From contig NZ_CP144212.1 in assembly GCF_041378895.1 (NCBI RefSeq), positions 1,783,501 to 1,847,500 of the forward strand: a stretch of DNA of 64,000 nucleotides, read 5' to 3'. The translations under genes and the position numbers were made by a program. Under the pieces are notes generated by a model. The model made no database searches, had not been told where the DNA came from, and worked only from the letters and a program-made list of their open reading frames with translations. Shown here piece by piece: positions 34,870 to 44,445 of this stretch. Origin of the DNA: Dechloromonas sp. ZY10. GTDB taxonomy: Bacteria > Pseudomonadota > Gammaproteobacteria > Burkholderiales > Rhodocyclaceae. Position 1 is the first letter of the stretch, and every line of letters begins with the position of its first letter.

Positions 34870-35434
34870 CCTCGAAGCCAGCGTGCCAGGCCAGCCCACA
34901 CCACGATCCTGAGCCAGCCGGCGGGCAGATGGCAGGTGCCGTAAGCAAGATCGGCAATCGCGTCCCACTGCCTGATGATAAAAGACTGAACTCCCAGCCT
35001 TGCTCCTTTATCCCCAGGCTCATCGCGATCATGCGCCCTTCCACGACCTGGCTTCCCCCGCGCCCTTGAGCGGGACGCCCGCTGCCGGTGCCGCCGCAAA
35101 CTCCGAGCTGGCAGACACTACGGAAACCGCCCAATAAGCCAGGAACGCCGCGAAAACCGGAAGCGCCCCCAAGCTTGTTGATTTTGACCAATACTCACGG
35201 TCGACCGTGAATATCGACTGATTTCCCGGCCTCTCTTACCACAGCCGGCTCAGATTCCGCAGGGGCGAAAGGCATATCGCAGCGGGTGACGATATCAATA
35301 GACGACACCGCTCACGTGCTTGCGGGTCAACTCGCGGTGAATGGGGCCGAAGATATTTTTGTTGACGACCCACCGCCCATTCAGCAAGGCTGAATTTGGT
35401 CTAAAATCAAACCGATTGATTCGCGGAGTACACC
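34870..35434. other. 565-bp gap without a convincing gene
   Basis: I see no supported gene, tRNA or terminator here. A minus-strand frame (35099-34866) ends in a peptide (WDAIADLAYGTCHLPAGWL, then a hydrophobic stretch) that could be a gene relic, but its N-terminal half is low-complexity and Arg-rich. A palindromic repeat is at 35196-35209. The last 60 bases are A/T-rich and should hold the promoter of the toxin-antitoxin pair. Confidence 0.5.
35196..35209. repeat. Palindromic repeat, copy 9
   Basis: An exact CACGGTCGACCGTG with arms CCAATACT and AATATCG that pair partly. It lies in the gene-poor gap before the toxin-antitoxin pair. Confidence 0.85.
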
Positions 35435-35707
35435 ATGAAGCTCTCAACCCAAGTCAAACCGATCACCTACCTCAAGAGCCACGCTGCAGAAATCGCCAAA
35501 ACCCTGCCAGAAAGCCGCGAACCCCTGCTGATCACGCAAAACGGCGAAGCCAGGCTGGTGGTGATGGATGTCAAAACCTATGAAGAGCAGGCAGAAACCC
35601 TGGCCATGCTCAAACTGCTCGCCCTCGGCAACAAGGAAATTGAAAGCGGGGAATTCCGCCCGGCCGCAGACGTTTTTGCCGATCTGGAGCGCGAGGACGT
35701 GGCGTGA
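35435..35707 (+). CDS. Phd/YefM-family antitoxin
   Basis: The protein has 90 residues. The N-terminus TQVKPITYLKSHAAEIAKTL and LLITQNGEARLVVMDVKTYE form the Phd/YefM DNA-binding fold; the acidic C-terminal tail would wrap the toxin. It should bind and neutralise the toxin encoded next and repress the operon. ATG 35435 follows CGGAGTACACC. Its stop codon overlaps the GTG start of the toxin (GTGA), the usual coupling. Confidence 0.9.
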   Translation: MKLSTQVKPITYLKSHAAEIAKTLPESREPLLITQNGEARLVVMDVKTYEEQAETLAMLKLLALGNKEIESGEFRPAADVFADLEREDVA

Positions 35708-36033
35708 GTTACAGCGTCGTTTTCCTCAAGGCAGCCGAACAAGACCTCAAGGAACTCAAGCAATACATCGTTCGCCACTTTGGCAACGCAACCTGGCAAG
35801 CCACCCTCGCTCAGCTCAAAACCAGCGTCCAGACCCTGCAAACCCACCCGCAGGCTGGCGGCATCCCCGACGAACTGCGCACGCTGAACCCCGGCCAGTA
35901 CCGCCAAGTCCTCACCGGGATGAATCGGATAATTTACGAAATCCGCCAGGAAACCATCTACATCCACATCGTGTGCGACAGCCGGCGGGATATGCAGGGG
36001 TTATTGATGCGGCGAATGCTGCGGGGTGATTGA
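35704..36033 (+). CDS. RelE/ParE-superfamily toxin
   Basis: The protein has 109 residues and starts with GTG. VVFLKAAEQDLKELKQYI is the first helix of the fold, and LTGMNRIIYEIRQETIYIHIVCDSRRDMQGLLMRR forms the C-terminal sheet. Members are either ribosome-dependent mRNA nucleases (RelE) or gyrase inhibitors (ParE); the LRTLNPGQYRQVL segment does not decide. Together with the antitoxin it forms a complete type II pair next to the OLD-family nuclease, with which it converges. Confidence 0.88.
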   Translation: MSYSVVFLKAAEQDLKELKQYIVRHFGNATWQATLAQLKTSVQTLQTHPQAGGIPDELRTLNPGQYRQVLTGMNRIIYEIRQETIYIHIVCDSRRDMQGLLMRRMLRGD

Positions 36034-36076
36034 GCCGCGATCAAAAGCAAGCATTTTCCGATCTTTTATTGGATGA

Positions 36077-37843
36077 TTAACGACAAGCCCGCCGAATCAA
36101 ATTGACCAATTTATCAATCATTTCGCGTAGATCTAAAACATCCAGGTCAGCATCTTTGGCACAAACTGCACGCGCAACCTTGACCTTATCGACATCTTTG
36201 ATCAGCTTTCCATTCGCATCGCGAAAAGGTAGCACATGGTCAAACTGCTTCTTTTTGTGTCTTTTATCAAAAGAGCGACAACATTCGCGCAACGCCTCCG
36301 TCATCAAGCACTCGCTAACGTAGTTCTCAATTTCCCGACCAGCAGTTATCCAACAGAGACCTGTGTCACTGTCAGTACGTAATTCATCAAAAATTCGCTG
36401 CTTGGTCTGATTAATCGGCTTCCCTGCCTCATCTCGGTCACTGTCAATTACAACGGCCAAATGGCGATTTAATTGACGCACGGCGATCAAGGACTGCACG
36501 TCAGTATCGCTATCCTCTTGGTCATCCGCACTCAGGTGGCTGAGTAATCGACCTCCGTAGAACATGATCGAATAATCAATCCCTTCCCGGAGTTCTGGCG
36601 CCAAGGCTTTAATCCAATGCTGGATGTAAATTCGATCCGAAGGGCCTTCGACCCAAACAACAGCATTGGCTTGAAGAATATCCGATGCTTTGTAACCAAG
36701 GTCGCGGCAAATATCGAACCTTGACGAATTATCCGTCGCCGCCGCTACCGTCGTCTGCCCATCTTTGTTGGCAACACGAAATACCGCCGCACCGGGCATA
36801 TCAATAAAGCTGGCCGAGTGGGTGGCAATGAAATACTGATTATCGGTGCTTTCGTCGAGATACTGAATCAAGCGCCGCTGAAGCAACGGATGCAAATGAA
36901 TTTCGGGTTCTTCAATACAAACGATCTGGCGCTCTTTCAGCGTACAAAACGTTGCCAGCATAACCACTTCATGAATCCCTGTTCCAAGTGAACTCAAGGG
37001 CAAAACTTTGTTGTCCATGTGCACCAGAATTGCATCCCGGTCATGGGGTATTTCGATGCGAGCCGAGGGATGGTCGGTAACCTTCTGCAAGAATTGATTG
37101 ATACGCTCAAATTTCTCTAGCTCTTTGCGTTGCATCACGCCTGGATTCTGGAGACGAGCCAACTCGTCAATTAAGCCCCTTCCACTTAAGTCATCAAAAA
37201 CTTCTCCCTTAGCAGAAATTTTACGAAAAGCTGGAACCACCGAGATTTCAATGGCATCCAATGGAGTATCATTAACAATATGATAACAAACATCTGGAAA
37301 CCAATTTTCTTTGAAGCTCCCTCCTGTTTTATTGAAAAATCTTTCCCATATAATACGCCAGGCCATCAATTGCTCCTGACTTTTCTTTTGCAAATCTATA
37401 TTAATCTGATTACAGTCGACTAGAGAAATTTTACAACCAATATTGCTCCGCCCAACCCATAATAAACCAGCAAAATCCAAATCACAAAAAACACTGTCAA
37501 AGCAATTGCCTAAATTAAAAACATCAAACATCTCATCATAATAAAGACGAAATCTTTCTTTGTATATCTCGACAGGCACAGCCACACCCGTTACCATTTG
37601 ACTCTCATGTGCACCTAGGTAAATATCTAGTGGATCAATATTTCTATCAGCATTTACATTTTTTTTATTTAATACCAGTAAATTTAGATGACGAGCAATA
37701 AAATGTAGTAAACAGGACTTCCCCGCATTATTCGGTCCAACAAAAAAATTGAATCGCCGGAATGGTCCAATCCGCTGCAGTTTTTCACCAATACCACGAT
37801 AGTTGGCCAGTGCCACACCATGCAGGAATACCAAGTCGTCCAT
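36077..37843 (-). CDS. OLD-family ATPase with TOPRIM nuclease domain
   Basis: The protein has 588 residues. The Walker A motif GPNNAGKS (near residue 36) and the Walker B region CIEEPEIHLHP (near 309) with THSASFID belong to an ABC-type ATPase. A C-terminal TOPRIM domain follows, with WVEGPSDRIYI (near 400) and VIDSDRDEAG (near 467). OLD-family proteins are nucleases; several (phage P2 Old, GajA of Gabija) act in phage defence. No GajB-like helicase is adjacent, so it would act alone. The start was placed at MDDLVFLHG (37843); an upstream ATG at 37885 exists and neither has a good Shine-Dalgarno. The first half is markedly A/T-rich, pointing to transfer. Confidence 0.85.
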   Translation of the reverse strand: MDDLVFLHGVALANYRGIGEKLQRIGPFRRFNFFVGPNNAGKSCLLHFIARHLNLLVLNKKNVNADRNIDPLDIYLGAHESQMVTGVAVPVEIYKERFRLYYDEMFDVFNLGNCFDSVFCDLDFAGLLWVGRSNIGCKISLVDCNQINIDLQKKSQEQLMAWRIIWERFFNKTGGSFKENWFPDVCYHIVNDTPLDAIEISVVPAFRKISAKGEVFDDLSGRGLIDELARLQNPGVMQRKELEKFERINQFLQKVTDHPSARIEIPHDRDAILVHMDNKVLPLSSLGTGIHEVVMLATFCTLKERQIVCIEEPEIHLHPLLQRRLIQYLDESTDNQYFIATHSASFIDMPGAAVFRVANKDGQTTVAAATDNSSRFDICRDLGYKASDILQANAVVWVEGPSDRIYIQHWIKALAPELREGIDYSIMFYGGRLLSHLSADDQEDSDTDVQSLIAVRQLNRHLAVVIDSDRDEAGKPINQTKQRIFDELRTDSDTGLCWITAGREIENYVSECLMTEALRECCRSFDKRHKKKQFDHVLPFRDANGKLIKDVDKVKVARAVCAKDADLDVLDLREMIDKLVNLIRRACR

Positions 37844-37883
37844 TGTTCTGTGCCAAAAATATGCCAAGGACGAGATCATAAAC

Positions 37884-37910
37884 AAAAAGGCCGGGATCGC
37901 TCCCGGCCTT
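37884..37910 (-). terminator. Terminator after ppsA
   Basis: On the minus strand AAGGCCGGGA (37910-37901) pairs with TCCCGGCCTT (37896-37887) around four bases and is followed by TTTGTTT. It lies about 40 bases past the ppsA stop and separates ppsA from the OLD-family gene. Confidence 0.85.
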
Positions 37911-37930
37911 GTTCATTTTTGACCGCTTTT

Positions 37931-37943
37931 CACGGTCGACCGT
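37931..37943. repeat. Palindromic repeat, copy 10
   Basis: The core CACGGTCGACCGT is followed by AAAAATCAGGCC and preceded by GACCGCTTTT. It lies 6 bases after the ppsA stop codon (minus strand) and before the ppsA terminator hairpin. Confidence 0.85.
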
Positions 37944-37948
37944 AAAAA

Positions 37949-40324
<2,376 letters not shown>

Positions 40325-40355
40325 CACGGGGTCCTTTCAGGGGTGAAATTAAAAG

Positions 40356-41123
40356 TCAGGAAGAGTGAAAATCGCTGCCGAGCCGACGTTCTGCCGTCTC
40401 GCGGCGAGCCACCGAACGCAGGGTTTGCGCCAGGGTCTCGCGGACAAAATCGATATGGGTTTCGGCGGCGCTGCGCGCGGCCTGCGGTTTCTTGTCACGC
40501 ACCGCCTCGTAAATTGCCGTGTGCTGCGCAATCAGCAGCCGGCTGGCGGCCGGCACGCTTTTCAGTTCGCCGAGGTTGAGGCGGATGTTGTCGTTCATCA
40601 GGCGCAGCAAGGCGCCGGACAAATGGCCGATCAGTACATTGTGCGCGGCGTCGCCGATGGCTTGGTGAAAGGCAATATCAGCTTCGGAACGTTGATCGGT
40701 ATCGTCGGATTCGAAGGTCGCCTGCAAGGCGGCAAAACTCTGTCCCAGGCGTTGCAGGTCGGCATCGGTGGCACGCTCGGCCGCCCATTCGGCGGCCTGC
40801 CCTTCGAGCATGCGGCGGAATTCGAGCATGTCTTCGCGCAAATTCGGATGGCCCACCATCATGTCGGCCCAAGGGTCGGAAAAGCTGGTTTCCAGCGCAT
40901 CGGTGACGAAAGTGCCACCGCCCTGGCGGCTTTGCAACATGCCCTTCGACGCCAGTTTCTGGATTGCCTCGCGCAAACTGGGCCGCGACACCCCCAGTTC
41001 GACCGCCAATTCGCGCTCGGCGGGCAGGCGATCTCCCGGCCGCAACGAGCCTTCAAGAATGCGCCGCTCCAGTGTCGAAGCGATGGCATCGGAGATACGG
41101 GGAACCTGCAGTTTGCCGGGCAT
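40356..41123 (-). CDS. FadR-family GntR regulator of the lactate cluster (LldR/PdhR type)
   Basis: The protein has 255 residues. The winged helix-turn-helix (about 8-75) includes RPGDRLPAERELAVELGVSRPSLREAI and GGGTFV. The C-terminal FCD ligand domain (about 95-225) contains FHQAIGDAAHN and AQHTAIYEAVRDKKPQAA. FCD regulators of this branch respond to lactate or pyruvate and bind TGGT-n-n-GACCA-like palindromes; three such sites lie upstream of it and of lutA. The start ATG at 41123 has no Shine-Dalgarno, and the nearest operator is only 7 bases upstream, suggesting a leaderless or very short leader mRNA. Confidence 0.9.
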   Translation of the reverse strand: MPGKLQVPRISDAIASTLERRILEGSLRPGDRLPAERELAVELGVSRPSLREAIQKLASKGMLQSRQGGGTFVTDALETSFSDPWADMMVGHPNLREDMLEFRRMLEGQAAEWAAERATDADLQRLGQSFAALQATFESDDTDQRSEADIAFHQAIGDAAHNVLIGHLSGALLRLMNDNIRLNLGELKSVPAASRLLIAQHTAIYEAVRDKKPQAARSAAETHIDFVRETLAQTLRSVARRETAERRLGSDFHSS

Positions 41124-41130
41124 AATTAAA

Positions 41131-41160
41131 TTGGTAAGACCACATTGATTGGTAAGACCA
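41131..41160. promoter_or_regulatory. Two operators for the FadR-type regulator
   Basis: TTGGTAAGACCA occurs at 41131-41142 and again at 41149-41160, 18 bases apart. It is the GGTnnnACC palindrome of PdhR/LldR-type regulators (known E. coli PdhR consensus ATTGGTnnnACCAAT). Site 1 lies directly before the regulator gene, implying autoregulation. Confidence 0.82.
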
Positions 41161-41228
41161 GGCCATTCTAGCCAGCGTTTTGCGAAAGTGCAAGCGTGGG
41201 GTTTTCCCTGATCTAAGCCTTGAATTCA

Positions 41229-41257
41229 TTGACGAAGCCGTTACATTCCCGTACATT
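41229..41257 (+). promoter_or_regulatory. Sigma-70-type promoter of the lutA-lutC-lutB operon
   Basis: TTGACG (41229-41234) and TACATT (41252-41257) are separated by exactly 17 bases. A transcript would start near 41264, about 130 bases before lutA. An operator of the FadR-type regulator lies just downstream, where bound repressor would block transcription. Confidence 0.65.
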
Positions 41258-41275
41258 TCATCCTCAGAGAACAAG

Positions 41276-41286
41276 TGGTCTGACCA
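41276..41286. promoter_or_regulatory. Third operator, lutA-proximal
   Basis: TGGTCTGACCA is a perfect inverted repeat about one base and matches the two sites near the regulator except at the spacer. It sits about 12-22 bases after the predicted start of the lut transcript. Confidence 0.72.
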
Positions 41287-41395
41287 TTTTACCTAAAGCA
41301 AACCAGACCCTTTTTTCAGTGAGCTTGCTCCCGATCACGCCACTGCCATACTGATCAGGACGGCCGCCCACCGCCGCCACACCATCGGAGACAAC

Positions 41396-42211
41396 ATGAC
41401 CACTCCTTCTTCGCCTGCGACTGCACCGCGTCCGCGCGACGTCTATTTCTTCGCGACCTGCGTCGTCGACCAGTTCTTCCCGGGAGCCGGGATGGATGCC
41501 ATCACCCTGCTTGAACGCGAAGGCATCCGCGTGCATTTCCCCGCTGACCAGACCTGCTGCGGCCAACCCGCCTATACCAGCGGTTTTGCCGACGAAGCAC
41601 GCAAGGTTGCCGCGCACCAGCTGACGCTGTTCCCCGAAGACTGGCCGGTCGTCGTACCCTCTGGCTCCTGCGCCGGGATGATGAAGCACCACTATCCGAC
41701 GCTGTTTGCCGCCGACCCGGCACGCAAAGCCGAGGCCGAAAAGCTGTCGGCGCGCGTTTATGAACTGACCCAGTTCCTGGTCGAAATCCTTGATTTCAAG
41801 CCGCAGGACTGCGGCAGCGACTGCACGGTGGTCTTGCATACCTCGTGCTCGGCCCGCCGCGAAATGGGGGTACACCTGACCGGCAAACAACTGCTCGCCG
41901 GCCTGAAAAACGTCCACATCGCCCAACAGGACCACGAATCCGAGTGCTGCGGCTTTGGCGGCACCTTCTCCGTGAAGCAACCGGAAATCTCCAGCGCAAT
42001 GGTCGAAGACAAGGTCAAATCGCTCAAGGCAACCGGCGCCGAGCGCGTGGTCAGCGCCGACTGCGGCTGCCTGATGAACATCCTCGGCCATGCTGCCTGG
42101 AAAGACCTGCAGGAAGGCCGCAAGGAACCTTCGCTGCCCGGCGAACATATCGCCAGCTTCCTGCTGCGCCGCAGCGGCGGTCAGCCGGCTGAACTGGAGA
42201 GCCAACAATGA
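41396..42211 (+). CDS. lutA: L-lactate utilisation protein LutA (CCG-domain Fe-S subunit)
   Basis: The protein has 271 residues and carries two cysteine-rich CCG domains, with TCCGQPAYTSG near residue 55 and ECCGFGGTFSVK near 185; these bind a [4Fe-4S]-type cluster as in heterodisulfide reductase HdrB. In Bacillus and Shewanella, LutA works with LutB and LutC to oxidise L-lactate to pyruvate. ATG 41396 follows CGGAGACAAC. It is the first gene of the operon and overlaps lutC by 4 bases. The promoter region carries operators of the divergent regulator. Confidence 0.93.
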   Translation: MTTPSSPATAPRPRDVYFFATCVVDQFFPGAGMDAITLLEREGIRVHFPADQTCCGQPAYTSGFADEARKVAAHQLTLFPEDWPVVVPSGSCAGMMKHHYPTLFAADPARKAEAEKLSARVYELTQFLVEILDFKPQDCGSDCTVVLHTSCSARREMGVHLTGKQLLAGLKNVHIAQQDHESECCGFGGTFSVKQPEISSAMVEDKVKSLKATGAERVVSADCGCLMNILGHAAWKDLQEGRKEPSLPGEHIASFLLRRSGGQPAELESQQ

Positions 42212-42879
42212 GCGCCCGTGACCGAATCCTCGCCAAATTACGTGCTGCGGCACCGTCGACCGTGAATGCGACACCGCAGGTTGGCGACTGGTACGCCCAG
42301 CATCGCCCCGTTGAAGATGCGGCCACCAAGGCGCAGCGTTTCCGCCATTTCATCGAACTGGCGCATGCCGAAGTACACACCGTCAATCGCGGCAACTGGA
42401 TCCAGAAACTGTGGGAAGTATTGGCCACCAAGGAACTGCGCCGCCTGTTACTGGCACCTGAAAGCGAGCACGGCGCCCGCGCTTTCGAAGCGCTGACCGA
42501 ACTGGGCGTTGAGTGCACCGCTTACCACCAGCCGATTGAGCAAGGCAAGGACGTGATGTTCCGCCATATTCCGGCCAGCCTGACCGGTGCCCGCGCCGCG
42601 ATTGCCGAAACCGGCACCTTGATCCTGTGGCCGGACGCGCACGAACCGCGCTTGATGTCGCTGGTGCCGCCGGTGCATATCGTGCTGCTCGACGCGAGCA
42701 AGATTTACAACACCTTCTTTGAGGCAATGACCAGCGAAGGCTGGAACAACGGTTTGCCGACCAACGCCCTGCTGATTTCCGGCCCGTCCAAAACCGCCGA
42801 CATCCAGCAGACGCTGGCCTACGGCGCGCACGGCCCGAAGGAGTTGGTCGTCCTGTTGCTGGAGGAGTCCGCACCATGA
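42208..42879 (+). CDS. lutC: L-lactate utilisation protein LutC (LUD domain)
   Basis: The protein has 223 residues with one LUD domain: ASLTGARAAIAETGTLILW and SLVPPVHIVLLDASKI are the conserved segments, and GPSKTADI closes the domain. It is an essential partner of LutA and LutB. Both its start and stop overlap its neighbours in ATGA sequences, so the three are translated together. The order A-C-B differs from the Bacillus A-B-C order. The stretch near 42251 resembles the window's palindromic core by chance. Confidence 0.92.
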   Translation: MSARDRILAKLRAAAPSTVNATPQVGDWYAQHRPVEDAATKAQRFRHFIELAHAEVHTVNRGNWIQKLWEVLATKELRRLLLAPESEHGARAFEALTELGVECTAYHQPIEQGKDVMFRHIPASLTGARAAIAETGTLILWPDAHEPRLMSLVPPVHIVLLDASKIYNTFFEAMTSEGWNNGLPTNALLISGPSKTADIQQTLAYGAHGPKELVVLLLEESAP

Positions 42880-44327
42880 GCCAGAGCCACGAACACACCC
42901 TGCACTTCCGCCCGGCCGACGGTTTTCGCGAGCGGGCCGGCGAAGTGGTCGCCAATCCGTTCCTGCGCCAGAGTTTCCGTGGCGCGATGGATTTCCTGAT
43001 GCAGAAGCGCGCGGCGCAGTTCCCCAATCCGGAGGAACTGGAAAGCCTGCGCAGCCTCGGCGAGCAGATCCGCCAGTACAACCTGAGCAAACTGCCCGAC
43101 CTGCTCGAACAGCTGGAAGCCAACCTGACCCGTAACGGCATCCAGGTACACTGGGCGGAAACGCCGGAGGAAGCCAACGCGATCATCCTCGGCATCTGCC
43201 ACCAGCACTCGGCCAAGCTGATGGTCAAAGGCAAGTCGATGGTCAGCGAGGAAATCGAGCTCAACCACGCTGCCGAAGCGGCCGGGATCGAAGCGCTGGA
43301 ATCCGACATGGGCGAATACATCGTCCAGCTGGCGCATGAAAAGCCGTCGCACATCATCATGCCGGCGATCCACAAGACCAAGGAACAGATCGCCCAACTC
43401 TTTGCCGAGAACGTCCCCGGCGTCGAGTACACCGACAACGTCGATGCGCTGATCCAGATCGGCCGCCAGGTCCTGCGCGAAAAATTCGAAATCGCCGACA
43501 TCGGCCTCTCCGGCGTCAATTTCGCCGTCGCCGAAACCGGCACCCTGTGCCTGGTCGAAAACGAAGGCAACGGCCGGATGTGCACCACCGCGCCGCCGGT
43601 GCATATTGCGATTACCGGCATCGAGAAGATCGTCGAAAAGCTGGAGCATGTGCCGCCGCTGTACTCGCTGCTGACCCGCTCGGCGACCGGCCAGAACATC
43701 TCGACCTACTTCAACATGATCTCCGGGCCGCGCCAGCCGGGCGAGAAGGACGGGCCGCAAGAGGTGCATTTGGTCCTGCTCGACAACGGCCGCAGCCAGG
43801 CCTACGCCGACGAACAGCTGCGCAAGACGCTGCAATGCATCCGCTGTGGCGCCTGCATGAACCACTGCCCGGTCTATGCGCGGATCGGCGGCCACGCCTA
43901 CGGCACGACCTACCCCGGCCCGATCGGCAAGATCATCTCGCCGCACCTGCTCGGGCTCGAAGCCACTGCCGGCCTGACCACCGCTTCGTCGCTGTGCGGC
44001 GCTTGCGGCGAGGTCTGCCCGGTCAAGATTCCGATCCCGGAATTGCTGATCCGCCTGCGCGAAGAATCGTTCTCCGAACCGCAAGCGAACTTGGGTAAAA
44101 CGCCGGCCATGCGCGGCCAGGGCGCCGGCTATTCACCGCTGATCTCGGCAATCTGGCGCGCCTGGGCCACGGTCTACGCTTCGCCGGCCTTGTATCGCGG
44201 CGTCTCCTGGCTGGGTAGCCGTCTGCGCTGGCTGGTACCGCGCCGGCAAGGCGGCTGGACCCGCGTCCGTACCCCGTTGCAACCGGCGCCCAAGCGCCTG
44301 CGCGACCTGTTGCAGGACCGTAACTAA
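42876..44327 (+). CDS. lutB: L-lactate utilisation protein LutB (LUD + ferredoxin-type)
   Basis: The protein has 483 residues. The N-terminal LUD domain (about 70-300) contains GVNFAVAETGTLCLVENEG. The central ferredoxin-like region holds two [4Fe-4S] motifs, CIRCGACMNHCPVY near 321 and CGACGEVCPVKIP near 375. The C-terminal ~90 residues are a DUF3390-like tail that may contact the membrane or partner. It passes electrons from lactate to the respiratory chain together with LutA and LutC. A strong terminator follows, closing the operon. Confidence 0.94.
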   Translation: MSQSHEHTLHFRPADGFRERAGEVVANPFLRQSFRGAMDFLMQKRAAQFPNPEELESLRSLGEQIRQYNLSKLPDLLEQLEANLTRNGIQVHWAETPEEANAIILGICHQHSAKLMVKGKSMVSEEIELNHAAEAAGIEALESDMGEYIVQLAHEKPSHIIMPAIHKTKEQIAQLFAENVPGVEYTDNVDALIQIGRQVLREKFEIADIGLSGVNFAVAETGTLCLVENEGNGRMCTTAPPVHIAITGIEKIVEKLEHVPPLYSLLTRSATGQNISTYFNMISGPRQPGEKDGPQEVHLVLLDNGRSQAYADEQLRKTLQCIRCGACMNHCPVYARIGGHAYGTTYPGPIGKIISPHLLGLEATAGLTTASSLCGACGEVCPVKIPIPELLIRLREESFSEPQANLGKTPAMRGQGAGYSPLISAIWRAWATVYASPALYRGVSWLGSRLRWLVPRRQGGWTRVRTPLQPAPKRLRDLLQDRN

Positions 44328-44337
44328 ATCCCTCTTC

Positions 44338-44379
44338 CCCGGAAGCCCGAACCACGGTTCGGCTTTCCGGGATTTTTTT
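44338..44379 (+). terminator. Terminator of the lut operon
   Basis: CCCGGAAGCCCGAACC pairs with GGTTCGGCTTTCCGGG (one mismatch), followed by ATTTTTTT. It starts 11 bases after the lutB stop. Confidence 0.9.
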
Positions 44380-44445
44380 GAGTGTTGTATTTGTCCGCTG
44401 CTCCGACTAACGCATTGCGCAGTCCTCTATAAGACAGAAGAGATC

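Noticed and set aside
34866..35099. Minus-strand gene in the 565-bp gap
   Set aside because: No Shine-Dalgarno, the N-terminal half is Arg-rich low-complexity, and only the last ~40 residues look protein-like. At most a relic.
36033..36077. Gabija-type two-gene system with the OLD nuclease
   Set aside because: No UvrD-like helicase (GajB) lies on either side; the neighbours are a toxin-antitoxin pair and ppsA.
71..37943. CRISPR array
   Set aside because: The palindromic repeats are scattered kilobases apart with no regular spacers and no cas genes.
42251..42266. Another palindromic repeat copy in lutC
   Set aside because: CACCGTCGACCGTG has one core mismatch and no symmetric arms. It encodes a normal LutC linker, so chance is more likely.
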